From Mastigias papua (lineage: Eukaryota; Cnidaria; Scyphozoa; Rhizostomeae; Mastigiidae), in contig OZ025280.1 in assembly GCA_964019165.1 (NCBI GenBank), positions 9,666,428-9,730,427 on the forward strand: a DNA stretch of 64,000 nt, in the 5' to 3' direction. Of the stretch, positions 38,462-50,563 are shown in pieces. The position numbers were made by a program, and so were the translations under genes. The stretch's first letter is position 1, and each line of letters starts with the position of its first letter. A model generated the notes under the pieces. The model saw nothing but the letters and a program-made list of their open reading frames with translations, searched no databases and had not been told where the DNA came from.

Positions 38462-40907
38462 TCTCTATTATACAAATTGTTGAATGCACAAAATTGTTTA
38501 AAATGCTCTCTACAATGAGGCACTAATGAAACTACATGACATATTGTCTCCTGCTTCACTCAACTCTAACTTAAGGAGTCTTGGAAATAATTTTAAGATG
38601 TTATACCAGATACAATATAGCACATGAATTGGCAGGTATGAGTGGTTCTGTTATCATATAGGTGACCACTAATCCTGTCCACAGAGGTACACAATCAAGT
38701 CTGATCCATAAACGTAGGTGTTATACAACTGGAATCTGTGATAGGACTTGGTAGCTCAAGGTGATAAAACAAAAGAATATTGCTTAGTAGTCCTATATCA
38801 CACATTTATATAATATATAACAGATTGTAAAACCCATGATTGAGCAGCGTGAATCATATTAGATATCAGCCAAAGTTCTTGGGGGGAGTCCATAGGTTAT
38901 GGCTATACAAAACAAATAATGCAGCTATCCAGTACTAAATTATCTGTTACAGCCATGTGAAATTCAGATTTCAACCAATAATTGTAGTTGGATAGGGGAA
39001 AGTGGCCCCATAAATCAAATATTGCTATCTAGTACTAATTCACCCCTAAAAAACTATAATATCATATGCAGAATGAACTATGGAAGTCAGTAATTCTTTG
39101 AAATGAGTAATAATATATATCCTGTATCATCAACTCAGTGTCAAACGAAGGCATTACCTCAGTGGGGGCAAGGGGCTTCATAACTTAAGTCTAGGAAATA
39201 AAAATGATGGTCATATCTAGTACTAATTCATCCCTTAAGAGTATATCATCACGTGCAGAATGATCTATGGACTTCGGTAATGGCATTTATAACAAATGAT
39301 CTCAGAAAGAAGGGCAACTGTGTCCCAACAGAAGAACATTCAGTATAGTGGAACCCCTTAAATTTGACTTGACCAGAATAACTCTACCATCTATAGTGGA
39401 AATAACTATGAAGCCTACTGTAAATACAGTGAAAACAAAATAAAAAAGAGTTACTGAGCTGAGAATAAAGTTGGTAACATCTTAGTGGTTGCCTGTGAAA
39501 CGTGTATGATAAAATCAAGGAGTATATTTGACTGTAAGGGCAATATCTCAAATGTAAGCAAAGTGCCCAAACTTGAGACATCCTAACATCCAACTCACGT
39601 GCATATACTAAGAATCAAGAGCAAGCTAAAGCTCCTAGTACGTCAGCACATATTGCATTAAATACTTCCTCAATATCATAACCATACTTCTGCGGTAACA
39701 AAACGGTAAGTTAGAAGAGAAAATCAAGCAAAACTGAGGGGAACTGCCTTGATGTTATTGCCCTGAAGCAAAGTTATGGAATCACCCTCAAAGACCGCAC
39801 TTAAATCCAAAACAAAGGACAACAGGTATCTGCGATCATGAGATGAACTTGGGAATCCCCTCGCATTTCACAGTACACATTACGACACAGGTAAAGAGTG
39901 AAAGTAAAAACTGCAAATTTAGGGTAACCAAATTCAGCAATAGCCCTATACATAAGTCAGTGAAAGCATTCCACATACCAAGACTTTATCCCCAAACACA
40001 ACCGTATCCTATGTCATTCATACATGTGGCAAAAGCAATGGATAAATTCCAAGCTAGCAAGGAATACAACAGTAAACATACCATAATCATTTCATCACAA
40101 TGTAGTAAGAAACGTAGGATACCTTAGCGAATGAAATCAAGCAAAAAAGCATTAAACTGGAGGCAGAGCAACGAAATTCTCCTCCAGGTCACACGACAAC
40201 TATACGGTAGTCCTAATCAAAACATTGCCAACTGAAAGCAGCAAGCATGCCATTCCATGTCATCTAAATAGGCATGAAAAGCAAACAACCTGCCATAATC
40301 TAGCACCGAATACAAAGTCAAACATATGTTGAATGTCTTTTCACAATGTAGAAGGAAAAGCACGGTGATTTAGTACACAGCATCGAACAACTTTGAGAAG
40401 AACTGTCATGGCGGTAATTCACTCGAGGGAAGGTGGCTGAATCTCGTTGAAAGATATGGAAATAAATGGCTGGCAACAGTAGAATACAGATGAAATGGAC
40501 AAAGGACATACAGGAATTCTTAACTCAAACCATTTCAGGAAATTAGAGCTGGCTTACCTGGAAGAACTGCAACCAAAGTCTCCTCGCGATAACACACACA
40601 GTTACTTAGTCCTACTGGACCCCTCGCAAAACTGACAACACGCGGTCCAGCAGGGAGGAGCAACAGAATTGCTGGTAATGGCGATAAGAGGAAAGTGGAA
40701 TAACTCGGCGAAAAAAAATGATAAAAATCAGATCTCTTCTTATGTAAGTAGTAGACCCAAATGGCTACCATCAACAGAAATTTGGGGGCCATGGGACAAA
40801 TACCCTGGGAGGAGATCGTGTAGGCGGAATCAGGTCACGTGGTACAAATCTGAGCAATCTGGTTGGTTTGGCATAAATTATCATATAGGCATCTTAGTAT
40901 ATAGAGA
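37921..40907 (-). mobile_element. Helitron-like non-autonomous unit, copy 2 (2987 bp)
   Basis: Same length as copy 1 and nearly identical, with the same monomer insertion point (ACA|TTA). Left flanking monomers also match copy 1 at a constant 13984-bp shift, so it was duplicated together with satellite. Its left outer hairpin is damaged: GCGAAC replaces GCGGGC at about 37948, so the minus-strand 3' hairpin cannot form fully. The fold-back is 37921-38461 and the body 38462-40907. Confidence 0.7.
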
Positions 40908-42577
40908 TTATCAAGATTTTCAATGACCCAAGTATAATGCCACTAAGAGTGGCGCTAATTGTAAGATCCAACCATTGTCTAATGAATCTTATCATAACAT
41001 TATCAAGAATTTCAATGACCCAAGTATAATGCCACTGAGGGTGGCACTAATTGTAAGATCCAACCATTGTCTAATGAATCTTATCACAACATTATCAAGA
41101 TTTTCAATGACCCAAGTATAATGCCACTGAAAGTGGCGCTAATTGTAAGATCGAACCATTGTCTAATGAATCTTATCACACCATTATAAAGATTTTCAAT
41201 GACCCAAGTATAATGCCACTGAGGGTGGCGCTAATTGTAAGATCCAACCATTGTCTAATGAATCTTATCACAACATTATCAAGATTTTCAATGACCTAAG
41301 TATAATGCCACTGAGGGTGGCGCTAAGTGTAAGATCCAACCATTGTCTAATGAATCTTATCACAACATTATCAAGATTTTCAATGACCCAAGTATAATGC
41401 CACTGAGGGTGGCGCTAATTGTAAGATCCAACCATTGTCTAATGAATCTTATTACAACATTATCAAGATTTTCAATGACCCAAGTATAATGCCACTGAGG
41501 GTGGCGCTTATTGTAAGATCCAACCATTGTCTAATGAATCTTATCACAACATTATCAAGATTTTCAATGACCCAAGTATAATGCCACTGAGGGTGGCGCT
41601 AATTGTAAGATCCAACCATTGTCTAATGAATCTTATTACAACATTATCAAGATTTTCAATGACCCAAGTATAATGCCACTGAAAGTGGCGCTAATTGTAA
41701 GATCGAACCATTGTCTAATGAATCTTATCACACCATTATAAAGATTTTCAATGACCCAAGTATAATGCCACTGAGGGTGGCGCTAATTGTAAGATCCAAC
41801 CATTGTCTAATGAATCTTATCACAACATTATCAAGATTTTCAATGACCCAAGTATAATGCCACTGAGGGTGGCGCTAAGTGTAAGATCCAACCATTGTCT
41901 AATGAATCTTATCACAACATTATCAAGATTTTCAATGACCCAAGTATAATGCCACTGAGGATGGCGCTAATTGTAAGATCCACCCATTGTCTAATGAATC
42001 TTATCACAACATTATCAAGATTTTCAATGAACCAAGTATAATGCCACTGAGAGTGGCGCTAATTGTAAGATCCAACCATTGTCTAATGAATCTTATCACA
42101 ACATTATCAAGATTTTCAATGACCCAAGTATAATGCCACTGAGGGTGGCGCTAATGGTAAGATCCAACCTCCAACCATTGTCTAATGAATCTTATCACAA
42201 CATTATCAAGATTTTCAATGACCCAAGTATAATGCCACTGAGGGTGGCGCTAATGGTAAGATCCAACCTCCAACCATTGTCTAATGAATCTTATCACAAC
42301 ATTATCAAGATTTTCAATGACCCAAGTATAATGCCACTGAGGGTGGCGCTACTTGTAAGATCCAACCATTGTCTAATGAATCTTATCCCAACATTATCAA
42401 GATTTTCAATGACCCAAGTATAATGCCACTGAGAATGGTGCTAAGTGTAAGATCCAACCATTGTCTAATGAATCTCATCACAACATTATCAAGATTTTCA
42501 ATGACCCAAGTATAATGCCACTGAGGGTGGCGCTACTTGTAAGATCCAACCATTGTCTAATGAATCTTATCACAACA
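40908..42577 (+). repeat. 92-bp satellite array, block 6 (about 18 monomers)
   Basis: It begins TTATCAAG directly after unit 2 and ends CTTATCACAACA directly before the three-unit chain. It contains two successive 99-bp monomers (about 42160-42280). Since 99 is a multiple of three, these give a 114-codon frame that is only translated satellite. Confidence 0.95.
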
Positions 42578-45564
42578 CTAGCTTAGTACTGATAGCCCGC
42601 TAGAACGCGGGCTCCCCTAGCTCCAGTTGAAATGTTGCATATTAGCCTTGGAAAGACTAACACTGTGCCCCCATGAAAGTTGCATGTCCTGGTCGCATAG
42701 GATCACGAGAAGGTGACGTTATGGGACTATCCGATGGAGCACGTGACTTTCGGCCTTGTATTGTGCAAATCGACGAAAATTGCGAGAAAAAATTGTGCAA
42801 AATGTGGTCGGATACCTGCGCTAGGCTACGGGGCAGTAAAGGGACAGGAAGAAAGTCAAGAAGCCCCGTAGCCTAGCGCAGGTATCCGAGCATTTTTTGC
42901 ACAATGTTTTCTCGCAATTTTCTTCCATTTGCACAATGCAAGGCCAAAAGTCACATGCTCCATCGCAGAGGCCCATGACGTCACCTTCTCGTGATCCTAT
43001 GCGACCAGACCAAGCAATTTTCATGGGGGCACAGCGTTAGTCTTTCCAAGGCTAATATGCAACTTTTGAACTGGGGCTAGGGAAGCCCGCGTGTAGCGGG
43101 CTATCAGTACTAAGCTAGTCTCTATTATACAAATTGTTGAATGCACAAAATTGTTTAAAATGCTCTCTACAATGAGGCACTAATGAAACTACATGACATA
43201 TTGTCTCCTGCTTCACTCAACTCTAACTTAAGGAGTCTTGGAAATAATTTTAAGATGTTATACCAGATACAATATAGCACATGAATTGGCAGGTATGAGT
43301 GGTTCTGTTATCATATAGGAGACCACTAATCCTGTCCACAGAGGTACACAATCAAGTCTGATCCATAAACGTAGGTGTTATACAACTGGAATCTGTGATA
43401 GGACTTGGTAGCTCAAGGTGATAAAACAAAAGAATATTGCTTAGTAGTCCTATATCACACATTTATATAATATATAACAGATTGTAAAACCCATGATTGA
43501 GCAGCGTGAATCATATTAGATATCAGCCAAAGTTCTTGGGGGGAGTCCATAGGTTATGGCTATACAAAACAAATAATGCAGCTATCCAGTACTAAATTAT
43601 CTGTTACAGCCATGTGAAATTCAGATTTCAACCAATAATTGTAGTTGGATAGGGGAAAGTGGCCCCATAAATCAAATATTGCTATCTAGTACTAATTCAC
43701 CCCTAAAAAACTATAATATCATATGCAGAATGAACTATGGAAGTCAGTAATTCTTTGAAATGAGTAATAATATATATCCTGTATCATCAACTCAGTGTCA
43801 AACGAAGGCATTACCTCAGTGGGGGCAAGGGGCTTCATAACTTAAGTCTAGGAAATAAAAATGATGGTCATATCTAGTACTAATTCATCCCTTAAGAGTA
43901 TATCATCACGTGCAGAATGATCTATGGACTTCGGTAATGGCATTTATAACAAATGATCTCAGAAAGAAGGGCAACTGTGTCCCAACAGAAGAACATTCAG
44001 TATAGTGGAACCCCTTAAATTTGACTTGACCAGAATAACTCTACCATCTATAGTGGAAATAACTATGAAGCCTACTGTAAATACAGTGAAAACAAAATAA
44101 AAAAGAGCTACTGAGCTGAGAATAAAGTTGGTAACATCTTAGTGTTTGCCTGTGAAACGTGTATGATAAAATCAAGGAGTATATTCGACTGTAAGGGCAA
44201 TATCTCAAATGTAAGCAAAGTGCCCAAACTTGAGACATCCTAACATCCAACTCACGTGCATATACTAAGAATCAAGAGCAAGCTAAAGCTCCTAGTACGT
44301 CAGCACATATTGCATTAAATACTTCCTCAATATCATAACCATACTTCTGCGGTAACAAAACGGTAAGTTAGAAGAGAAAATCAAGCAAAACTGAGGGGAA
44401 CTGCCTTGATGTTATTGCCCTGAAGCAAAGTTATGGAATCACCCTCAAAGACCGCACTTAAATCCAAAACAAAGGACAACAGGTATCTGCGATCGTGAGA
44501 TGAACTTGGGAATCCCCTCGCATTTCACAGTACACATTACGACACAGGTAAAGAGTGAAAGTAAAAACTGCAAATTTAGGGTAACCAAATTCAGCAATAG
44601 CCCTATACATAAGTCAGTGAAAGCATTCCACATACCAAGACTTTATCCCCAAACACAACCGTATCCTATGTCATTCATACATGTGGCAAAAGCAATGGAT
44701 AAATTCCAAGCTAGCAAGGAATACAACAGTAAACATACCACAATCATTTCATCACAATGTAGTAAGAAACGTAGGATACCTTAGCGAATGAAATCAAGCA
44801 AAAAAGCATTAAACTGGAGGCAGAGCAACGAAATTCTCCTCCAGGTCACACGACAACTATACGGTAGTCCTAATCAAAACATTGCCAACTGAAAGCAGCA
44901 AGCATGCCATTCCATGTCATCTAAATAGGCATGAAAAGCAAACAACCTGCCATAATCTAGCACCGAATACAAAGTGAAACATATGTTGAATATCTTTTCA
45001 CAATGTAGAAGGAAAAGCACGGTGATTTAGTACACAGCATCGAACAACTTTGAGAAGAACTGTCATGGCGGTAAATCACTCGAGGGAAGGTGGCTGAATC
45101 TCGTTGAAAGATATGGAAATAAATGGCTGGCAACAGTAGAATACAGATGAAATGGACAAAGGACATACAGGAATTCTTAACTCAAACCATTTCAGGAAAT
45201 TAGAGCTGGCTTACCTGGAAGAACTGCAACCAAAGTCTCCTCGCGATAACACACACAGTTACTTAGTCCTACTGGACCCCTCGCAAAACTGACAACACGC
45301 GGTCCAGCAGGGAGGAGCAACAGAATTGCTGGTAATGGCGATAAGAGGAAAGTGGAATAACTCGGCGAAAAAAAATGATAAAAATCAGATCTCTTCTTAT
45401 GTAAGTAGTAGACCCAAATAGCTACCCTCAACAGAAATTTGGGGGCCATGGGACAAATACCCTGGGAGGAGATCGTGTAGGCAGAATCAGGTCACGTGGT
45501 ACAAATCTGAGCAATCTGATTGGTTTGGCATAAATTATCATATAGGCATCTTAGTATATAGAGA
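42578..45564 (-). mobile_element. Helitron-like chain, unit U1 (2987 bp)
   Basis: Same length and near-identical sequence to copies 1 and 2: fold-back 42578-43118 with complete CTAG ends, body 43119-45564 ending TATATAGAGA. Unlike copies 1 and 2, the TCTC end is not followed by satellite but directly by the fold-back of U2. The left flank is satellite, broken at the same ACA|TTA position. Confidence 0.7.
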
Positions 45565-46169
45565 GGTTTTTTTTGATAGCCCGCTAGACGCGGGCTCCCC
45601 TACCCCAGTTACCTGCTGGCCCTGTCAAAATCAATTTGCAAATTAGCCTTGGAAAGACTAACGCAGTGCCCCATCCAGGTTGCATGGTCCGCATTGTCGA
45701 TGAGCATGGATGAAAAAGCTCGCATAGGATCAAGAGAAGGTGACGTCATTGGAGCGTGTGACATCCGGCCTTTGCAATGGACAAATCGATTAAAATTTGA
45801 GAGAAAAAGTTGTGCAAAAATGCTCGGCTACCTGCGCTAGGCTATGGGGCTTTTGGACATTCTTTTTCATCTTCTAAAGCCCCATAGCCTAGCGCAGGTA
45901 TCCGAGCATTTTTGCACAACTTTTTCTCTCAAATTTTAATCGATTTGTCCATTGCAAAGGCCGGATGTCACACGCTCCAATGACGTCACCTTCTCTTGAT
46001 CCTATGCGAGCTTTTTCATCCATGCTCATCGACAATGCGGACCATGCAACCTGGATGGGGCACTGCGTTAGTCTTTCCAAGGCTAATTTGCAAATTGATT
46101 TTGACAGGGCCAGCAGGTAACTGGGGTAGGGGAGCCCGCGTCTAGCGGGCTATCAAAAAAAACCGCTAG
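45565..46169. repeat. near-perfect fold-back palindrome of U2 (about 286-bp arms, 28-bp loop)
   Basis: Left arm 45565-45850 and right arm 45879-46169 are so alike that both encode the same 63-codon frame on opposite strands (45649-45840 plus, 45889-46080 minus). TGACGTCA occurs at 45741-45748 and 45981-45988. The right end reads GC hairpin, T/A tract, CCGCTAG; the left end lacks CTAGC. Such a long perfect inverted repeat implies recent origin or gene conversion. Confidence 0.9.
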
Positions 46170-48599
46170 TCTCCAGTATATAAATATAGTAGTTAAGTAG
46201 TGCAAATGGTTGTTACAATAAACTACTAAATCAAATGCATACTGTATAGTCTTCAGCATCATTCAGTACCATATAGGCATTAAAGTAGGCTTTATGCAAG
46301 AACACTACCTCAGAAGTTTATAGTCTAAGCATTCATAATTAAAATAATACTCCTTTGTAATCCTACAGCATACTCAAAGGTCACAATACTATGGGCCACA
46401 AACATGTCAGTGAATGCTAAACTCTTGTCAAAAACACAAAGTTCTAACTCTTAAGAATAAGTGATAAAATTGTAGAGATTGCAGCATCAAATAAAATTTA
46501 AACAAAAGTTTTGTGTTAGATAGGAGCGGGGCTTTATATGCCTATTCAATACAATACAAATAAGGTTGCTAGCTGTAACTAATACAAAACTTTAACAACA
46601 TATCGCCACATGCGGAATGATATGTGAAAAGTGATAATGCTAATGGTAACAACTAATATCTGACAGTGATACAGGGGACGTCAATTGGGCACACCCAGTA
46701 AACACTGTCAAACTCCTATAATATATAGATTCAAGCAGGTGTTTTGACATGGCAATGCCTAATGATACTGTTTGATTCAAGTACATCAATGCTGAAGAAT
46801 ATTCCTAAGAGATTGTCTAGAATAGTCAATAAAGACTTCAAATTCAAAAACTGTGTATGAATGTGGCATAAGCTTGTATACATAATAATCTCTTAGAGCA
46901 AGCCCCTTATAATATTTGATTATGAAGAATACTGTTCAGTGAGCTTGGGACTGGAAGGTGGGGCTCCAGGGATGAAGTCTACACAATACACATGCTTGTT
47001 ATCCAACACTACTTGACAAACAAAAATAATGTTATCATGTGCAGAATGATTTATGGAAATCATTAATGGTGTCTATAATAAATCATCTCAGCAAGGCACA
47101 GAGCAGGTTTGCCAGGAAAAGAACATTTAGCATAAAGTGCCCACATGCAGATTCAACCAAAATAACACTAAAATATATAGTGAACACAAATAATAGACTG
47201 TTGAAAATAAAGAGTGGTAGACTGCTCGTACTATATAGGCAATTAGTAAAGTACTACACTGAATGAAGCCTCGTGAATAAGTTACTTAAGTGTGTTGAAT
47301 ACAAAGCTAATTTAGAATACAATATCAGTGTAAATAAATAATGAAGCAACTACCGTAAAATGCACGGTACTATACACAATGTTATTCGTGAAGTAGTAGA
47401 TAAAATATCCGTATAAGGTTTAGCACTCTTAACTACAAATACCCCAGCGATTTAGAATAAAGTGTACTACTGGGACTAAGCAAGTTATCACCCATGGAAA
47501 CTGAGAGTAATATGAAAAGCCCATCAAAGTTTTAGAGAGCATACACGCAGCACTTTGCTCAAAACACTGAAAGAAAACCAAACGGGAAATTGAGCTAGTA
47601 CACTCCACTAATCCAAGAAATAATTTGAACAATATCTTAGCTCTAGGCTACAATAAGTGCATGGTAAAACCCAACATCTAAGTAGAAGTGATTGACAACA
47701 TCTGAAACGTAAACAAATCGGCCTAACCCTTCGGAACTTTCTCCCTTAAACTCTCGCGCAACTACGAGGTACAACAGAACTCTAAATAGTCCTAGTATAT
47801 CATTAAATAATACAGTAAGCGTCTCCTGAATACTCTACCGAAACTTCTGAAGTAAGAGAACGATAATATATACGCGAAAATCAAGCCAACATGAAAGCAA
47901 GTGGCATGATCATATGACCCCGAGGCAATATTAGTGGAATCTCCATCAAAACATCGCATTAAATCTCGTCCAGTTGGCAAAGTAGGAATCATTCTATACA
48001 CAACATCCTAGCAACACTAAATCGATACCTGGTACATGAAATAAATCACTTACCTTGTATAAAATTGATGAAACTCTGCTACTGCTTGCAAAACATCCAT
48101 CCTCTCCGTAAACACGCCCTCAACTGCAAACTTGTGGTCTTGTGTAAATACTATTGTTCGCAAACAAAGGATAAGAGGTTTCTGCGATCATGAGATGAAC
48201 GTGGGAATCCCCTCGCATTTCTCTCTACAACCTACAACAAACTAACCAGTGTAATCAGTTACGGATACCAGAACGCCATAGGTATAGTATGGAGAACAGC
48301 AAAAAAAGTAAAATATACACACTTTGGACGTTTCTCTACAAACGCATTTAGATATTTAGTGCCTACTGGCAACGACAATGACACACATGGAGCAGTTGCT
48401 TCCTCCATTGAACTGAGGGGGAATGCAAACCCCTTACAACAGTTCTATTACCAATATGAATTTAACCTCTTAACAGTAAGTCACAGAGAAGTCAAATACA
48501 CACGTAGGCCCAACAGAATAGAGCAGTACCCAAATTAAATATTCAATCTACCACAAATTCACCAGCAATCATAATGATTTCCTATCTCATCTACGCACG

Positions 48600-49760
48600 C
48601 ATTTAAACTAAGGAATAAATAGCAATCTACCAAAGAATACAACTGTATCCATATCGCAAGTATGTCATGACAATGTTATACAAAACGACAAAAATCCAGA
48701 GAATAACATCAATCTGATCCGAGAGGAAGTGTCATGGCGAAATGCCCCCCGAGGGAAGGTCTTTGAATCTCGCTCAAATCACTGATGTAAAGTGTACAGA
48801 AAAGAGTACAAAAGTAGAAATTTGATAGAGAAAGTATGGTAAAAGATATATGACACAATGTCAAATCACAAAAGTGACTCACCTGGTAGCAGTAATTGCG
48901 AGCTTTCCATCAGGTCAAAGGGCAGAATAGATCCCCCTCAAGAAATTCCATGAACTGAAAGCTACACGATCCTTATCCTTCGTAATATAAGCACACGTCA
49001 AAATCAAATAATAAATACACTCTAACATAGGAGGGATAATAACAGTACATAACATTGGTATGGTCTATCATTATTTAGCAGGGAAATGACTTTGGTTTAG
49101 CTAGCAGAATCAAACTGCTTGGAGAGGAACTGTCATGGCGATAATAGCTCAGAGTCAAGGTGTTGGAACGTGACTGAAAACATCGACACAAACAGCCGAG
49201 AACGGTAGACAACTCACAGAATGGATAAAGCATATACATTTAGAGTTAAACAAACCATTTTGGTAAGAAAAAAGAGACTTACCACGTAGAACACACTGAC
49301 AACTTTGTCCTCTGATTCAAAGGGAAATTTATGGCCTCGAGGACACTCCCCGAAGCGAAAGCTAAACGATCGCAATCCGATCTCTTGTAAACACGCGTCA
49401 AAGGCAAGCGAAATAGGCAGCAATATAGCACGTAATACAACTGACACCTTCTAGTCAATAGGTGATCAGAATTAAACACAGACAGCAACGTGAAATAGCG
49501 AGTAGAGTCGAACGGCCTGGAATGGAACTGTCATGGCGATAATCCCGCTAGAGAGGGTGGCCATGCGACTTCGCTTAAAACATCGAATTACGCAGGTGAA
49601 AATAGTAGGAGATGCAACGATTCGACGAAGAACATGTTGGCAAACTCTACTGTACGACAATAGCGACTCACCTGGTAGCAAAAGGACGAAACCGTGGACG
49701 GCAATCAGAACGAAGACCCATCCAAGCAAGCTCTATACCCGTTCTGAGAGTAGTCAGTTT
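48600..49760 (-). repeat. about 400-bp module repeated three times within U2
   Basis: The block GTCATGGCGA recurs at about 48733, 49132 and 49530 (spacing about 398 bp), each followed 130-150 bp later by a CACCTGGTAGCA or TTACCACGTAG block (about 48888, 49277, 49668). The same pair of blocks occurs once per body in the other units (about 26422 and 26569 in copy 1). Read on the minus strand, the second block is a CAGGTAAG/CAGGTGAGT splice-donor-like sequence (weaker in the middle copy) and the first contains CCATGACA. No long frame links them. Confidence 0.6.
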
Positions 49761-50027
49761 ACGTGGTTGGGGACGAAAACAATGGAGAACAAAAGGCTAT
49801 AAACAAAGGCCCACAAAGTCGAAAAAGAGACATCCGAATATCTCCTAAGAAAAAATAGATAAAAATAAAAGCGAAACTGATTGCACCCATTGGGAGGGTA
49901 CACGACAATCGGAGCACAGTCTAAACCCGAGGCGACCAGCGACCAGTTCAGGAAAATCGCCACGAACCAGAGCGGCGGCCCCTTTGATTTTGCTCATTTG
50001 CATATTAGGGATCTTAGTATATAGAGA

Positions 50028-50563
50028 CTTAGTACTGATAGCCCACTACACGCGGGCTTCCCTAGCCCCAGTTCAAAAGTTGCATATTAGCCTTGGACAG
50101 ACTAACGCTGTGCCCCCATGAAAGTTGCTTGGTCTGGTCGCATAGGATCACGAGAAGGTGACGTCATGGGACTCTTCGATGGAGCACGTGACTTTCGGCC
50201 TTGCATTGTGCAAATCGAAGAAAATTGCGGGAAAAAATTGTGCACAAAATGCTCGGATACCTGCGCTAGGCTACGGGGCAGTAAAGGGAAAGGAAGAGAC
50301 TCAAGAAGCCCCGTAGCCTAGCGCAGGTATCCGAGCATTTTTTGCACAATTTTTTCTCGCAATTTTCTTCGATTTGCACAATGCAAGGCCGAAAGTCACG
50401 TGCTCCATCGAAGAGTCCCATGACGTCACCGTCTCGTGATCCTATGCGACCAGACCAAGCAACTTTCATGGGGGCACAGCGTTAGTCTGTCCAAGGCTAA
50501 TATGCAACTTTTGAACTGGGGCTAGGGAAGCCCGCGTGTAGCGGGCTATCAGTACTAAGCTAG
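50028..50563. repeat. fold-back palindrome of U3
   Basis: Arms and loop as in units 1, 2 and U1. Perfect TGACGTCA occurs in both arms (50159-50166 and 50421-50428). Confidence 0.9.

Larger units (their letters stand above)
45565..50027 (-). mobile_element. Helitron-like chain, unit U2 (4463 bp, divergent family member)
   Basis: The fold-back 45565-46169 belongs to a different subfamily (T8 tract in place of CAGTACTAAG; GCTAG at its right outer end, missing at its left). The body 46170-50027 starts TCTCCAGTATAT and ends TTAGTATATAGAGA. It shares only islands with the other units: GTGCAGAATGATTTATGGAA (about 47039), GGGAATCCCC (48203-48212) and three modules with GTCATGGCGA. No transposase or helicase frame was found. 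It is the longest and most distinct unit and may be nearest to a parental element. Confidence 0.6.

Noticed and set aside
45565..46169. Fold-back as an ordinary cut-and-paste MITE
   Set aside because: No target duplication flanks any fold-back; it always abuts TCTC-type body ends, and the outer satellite flanks join without duplicated bases.
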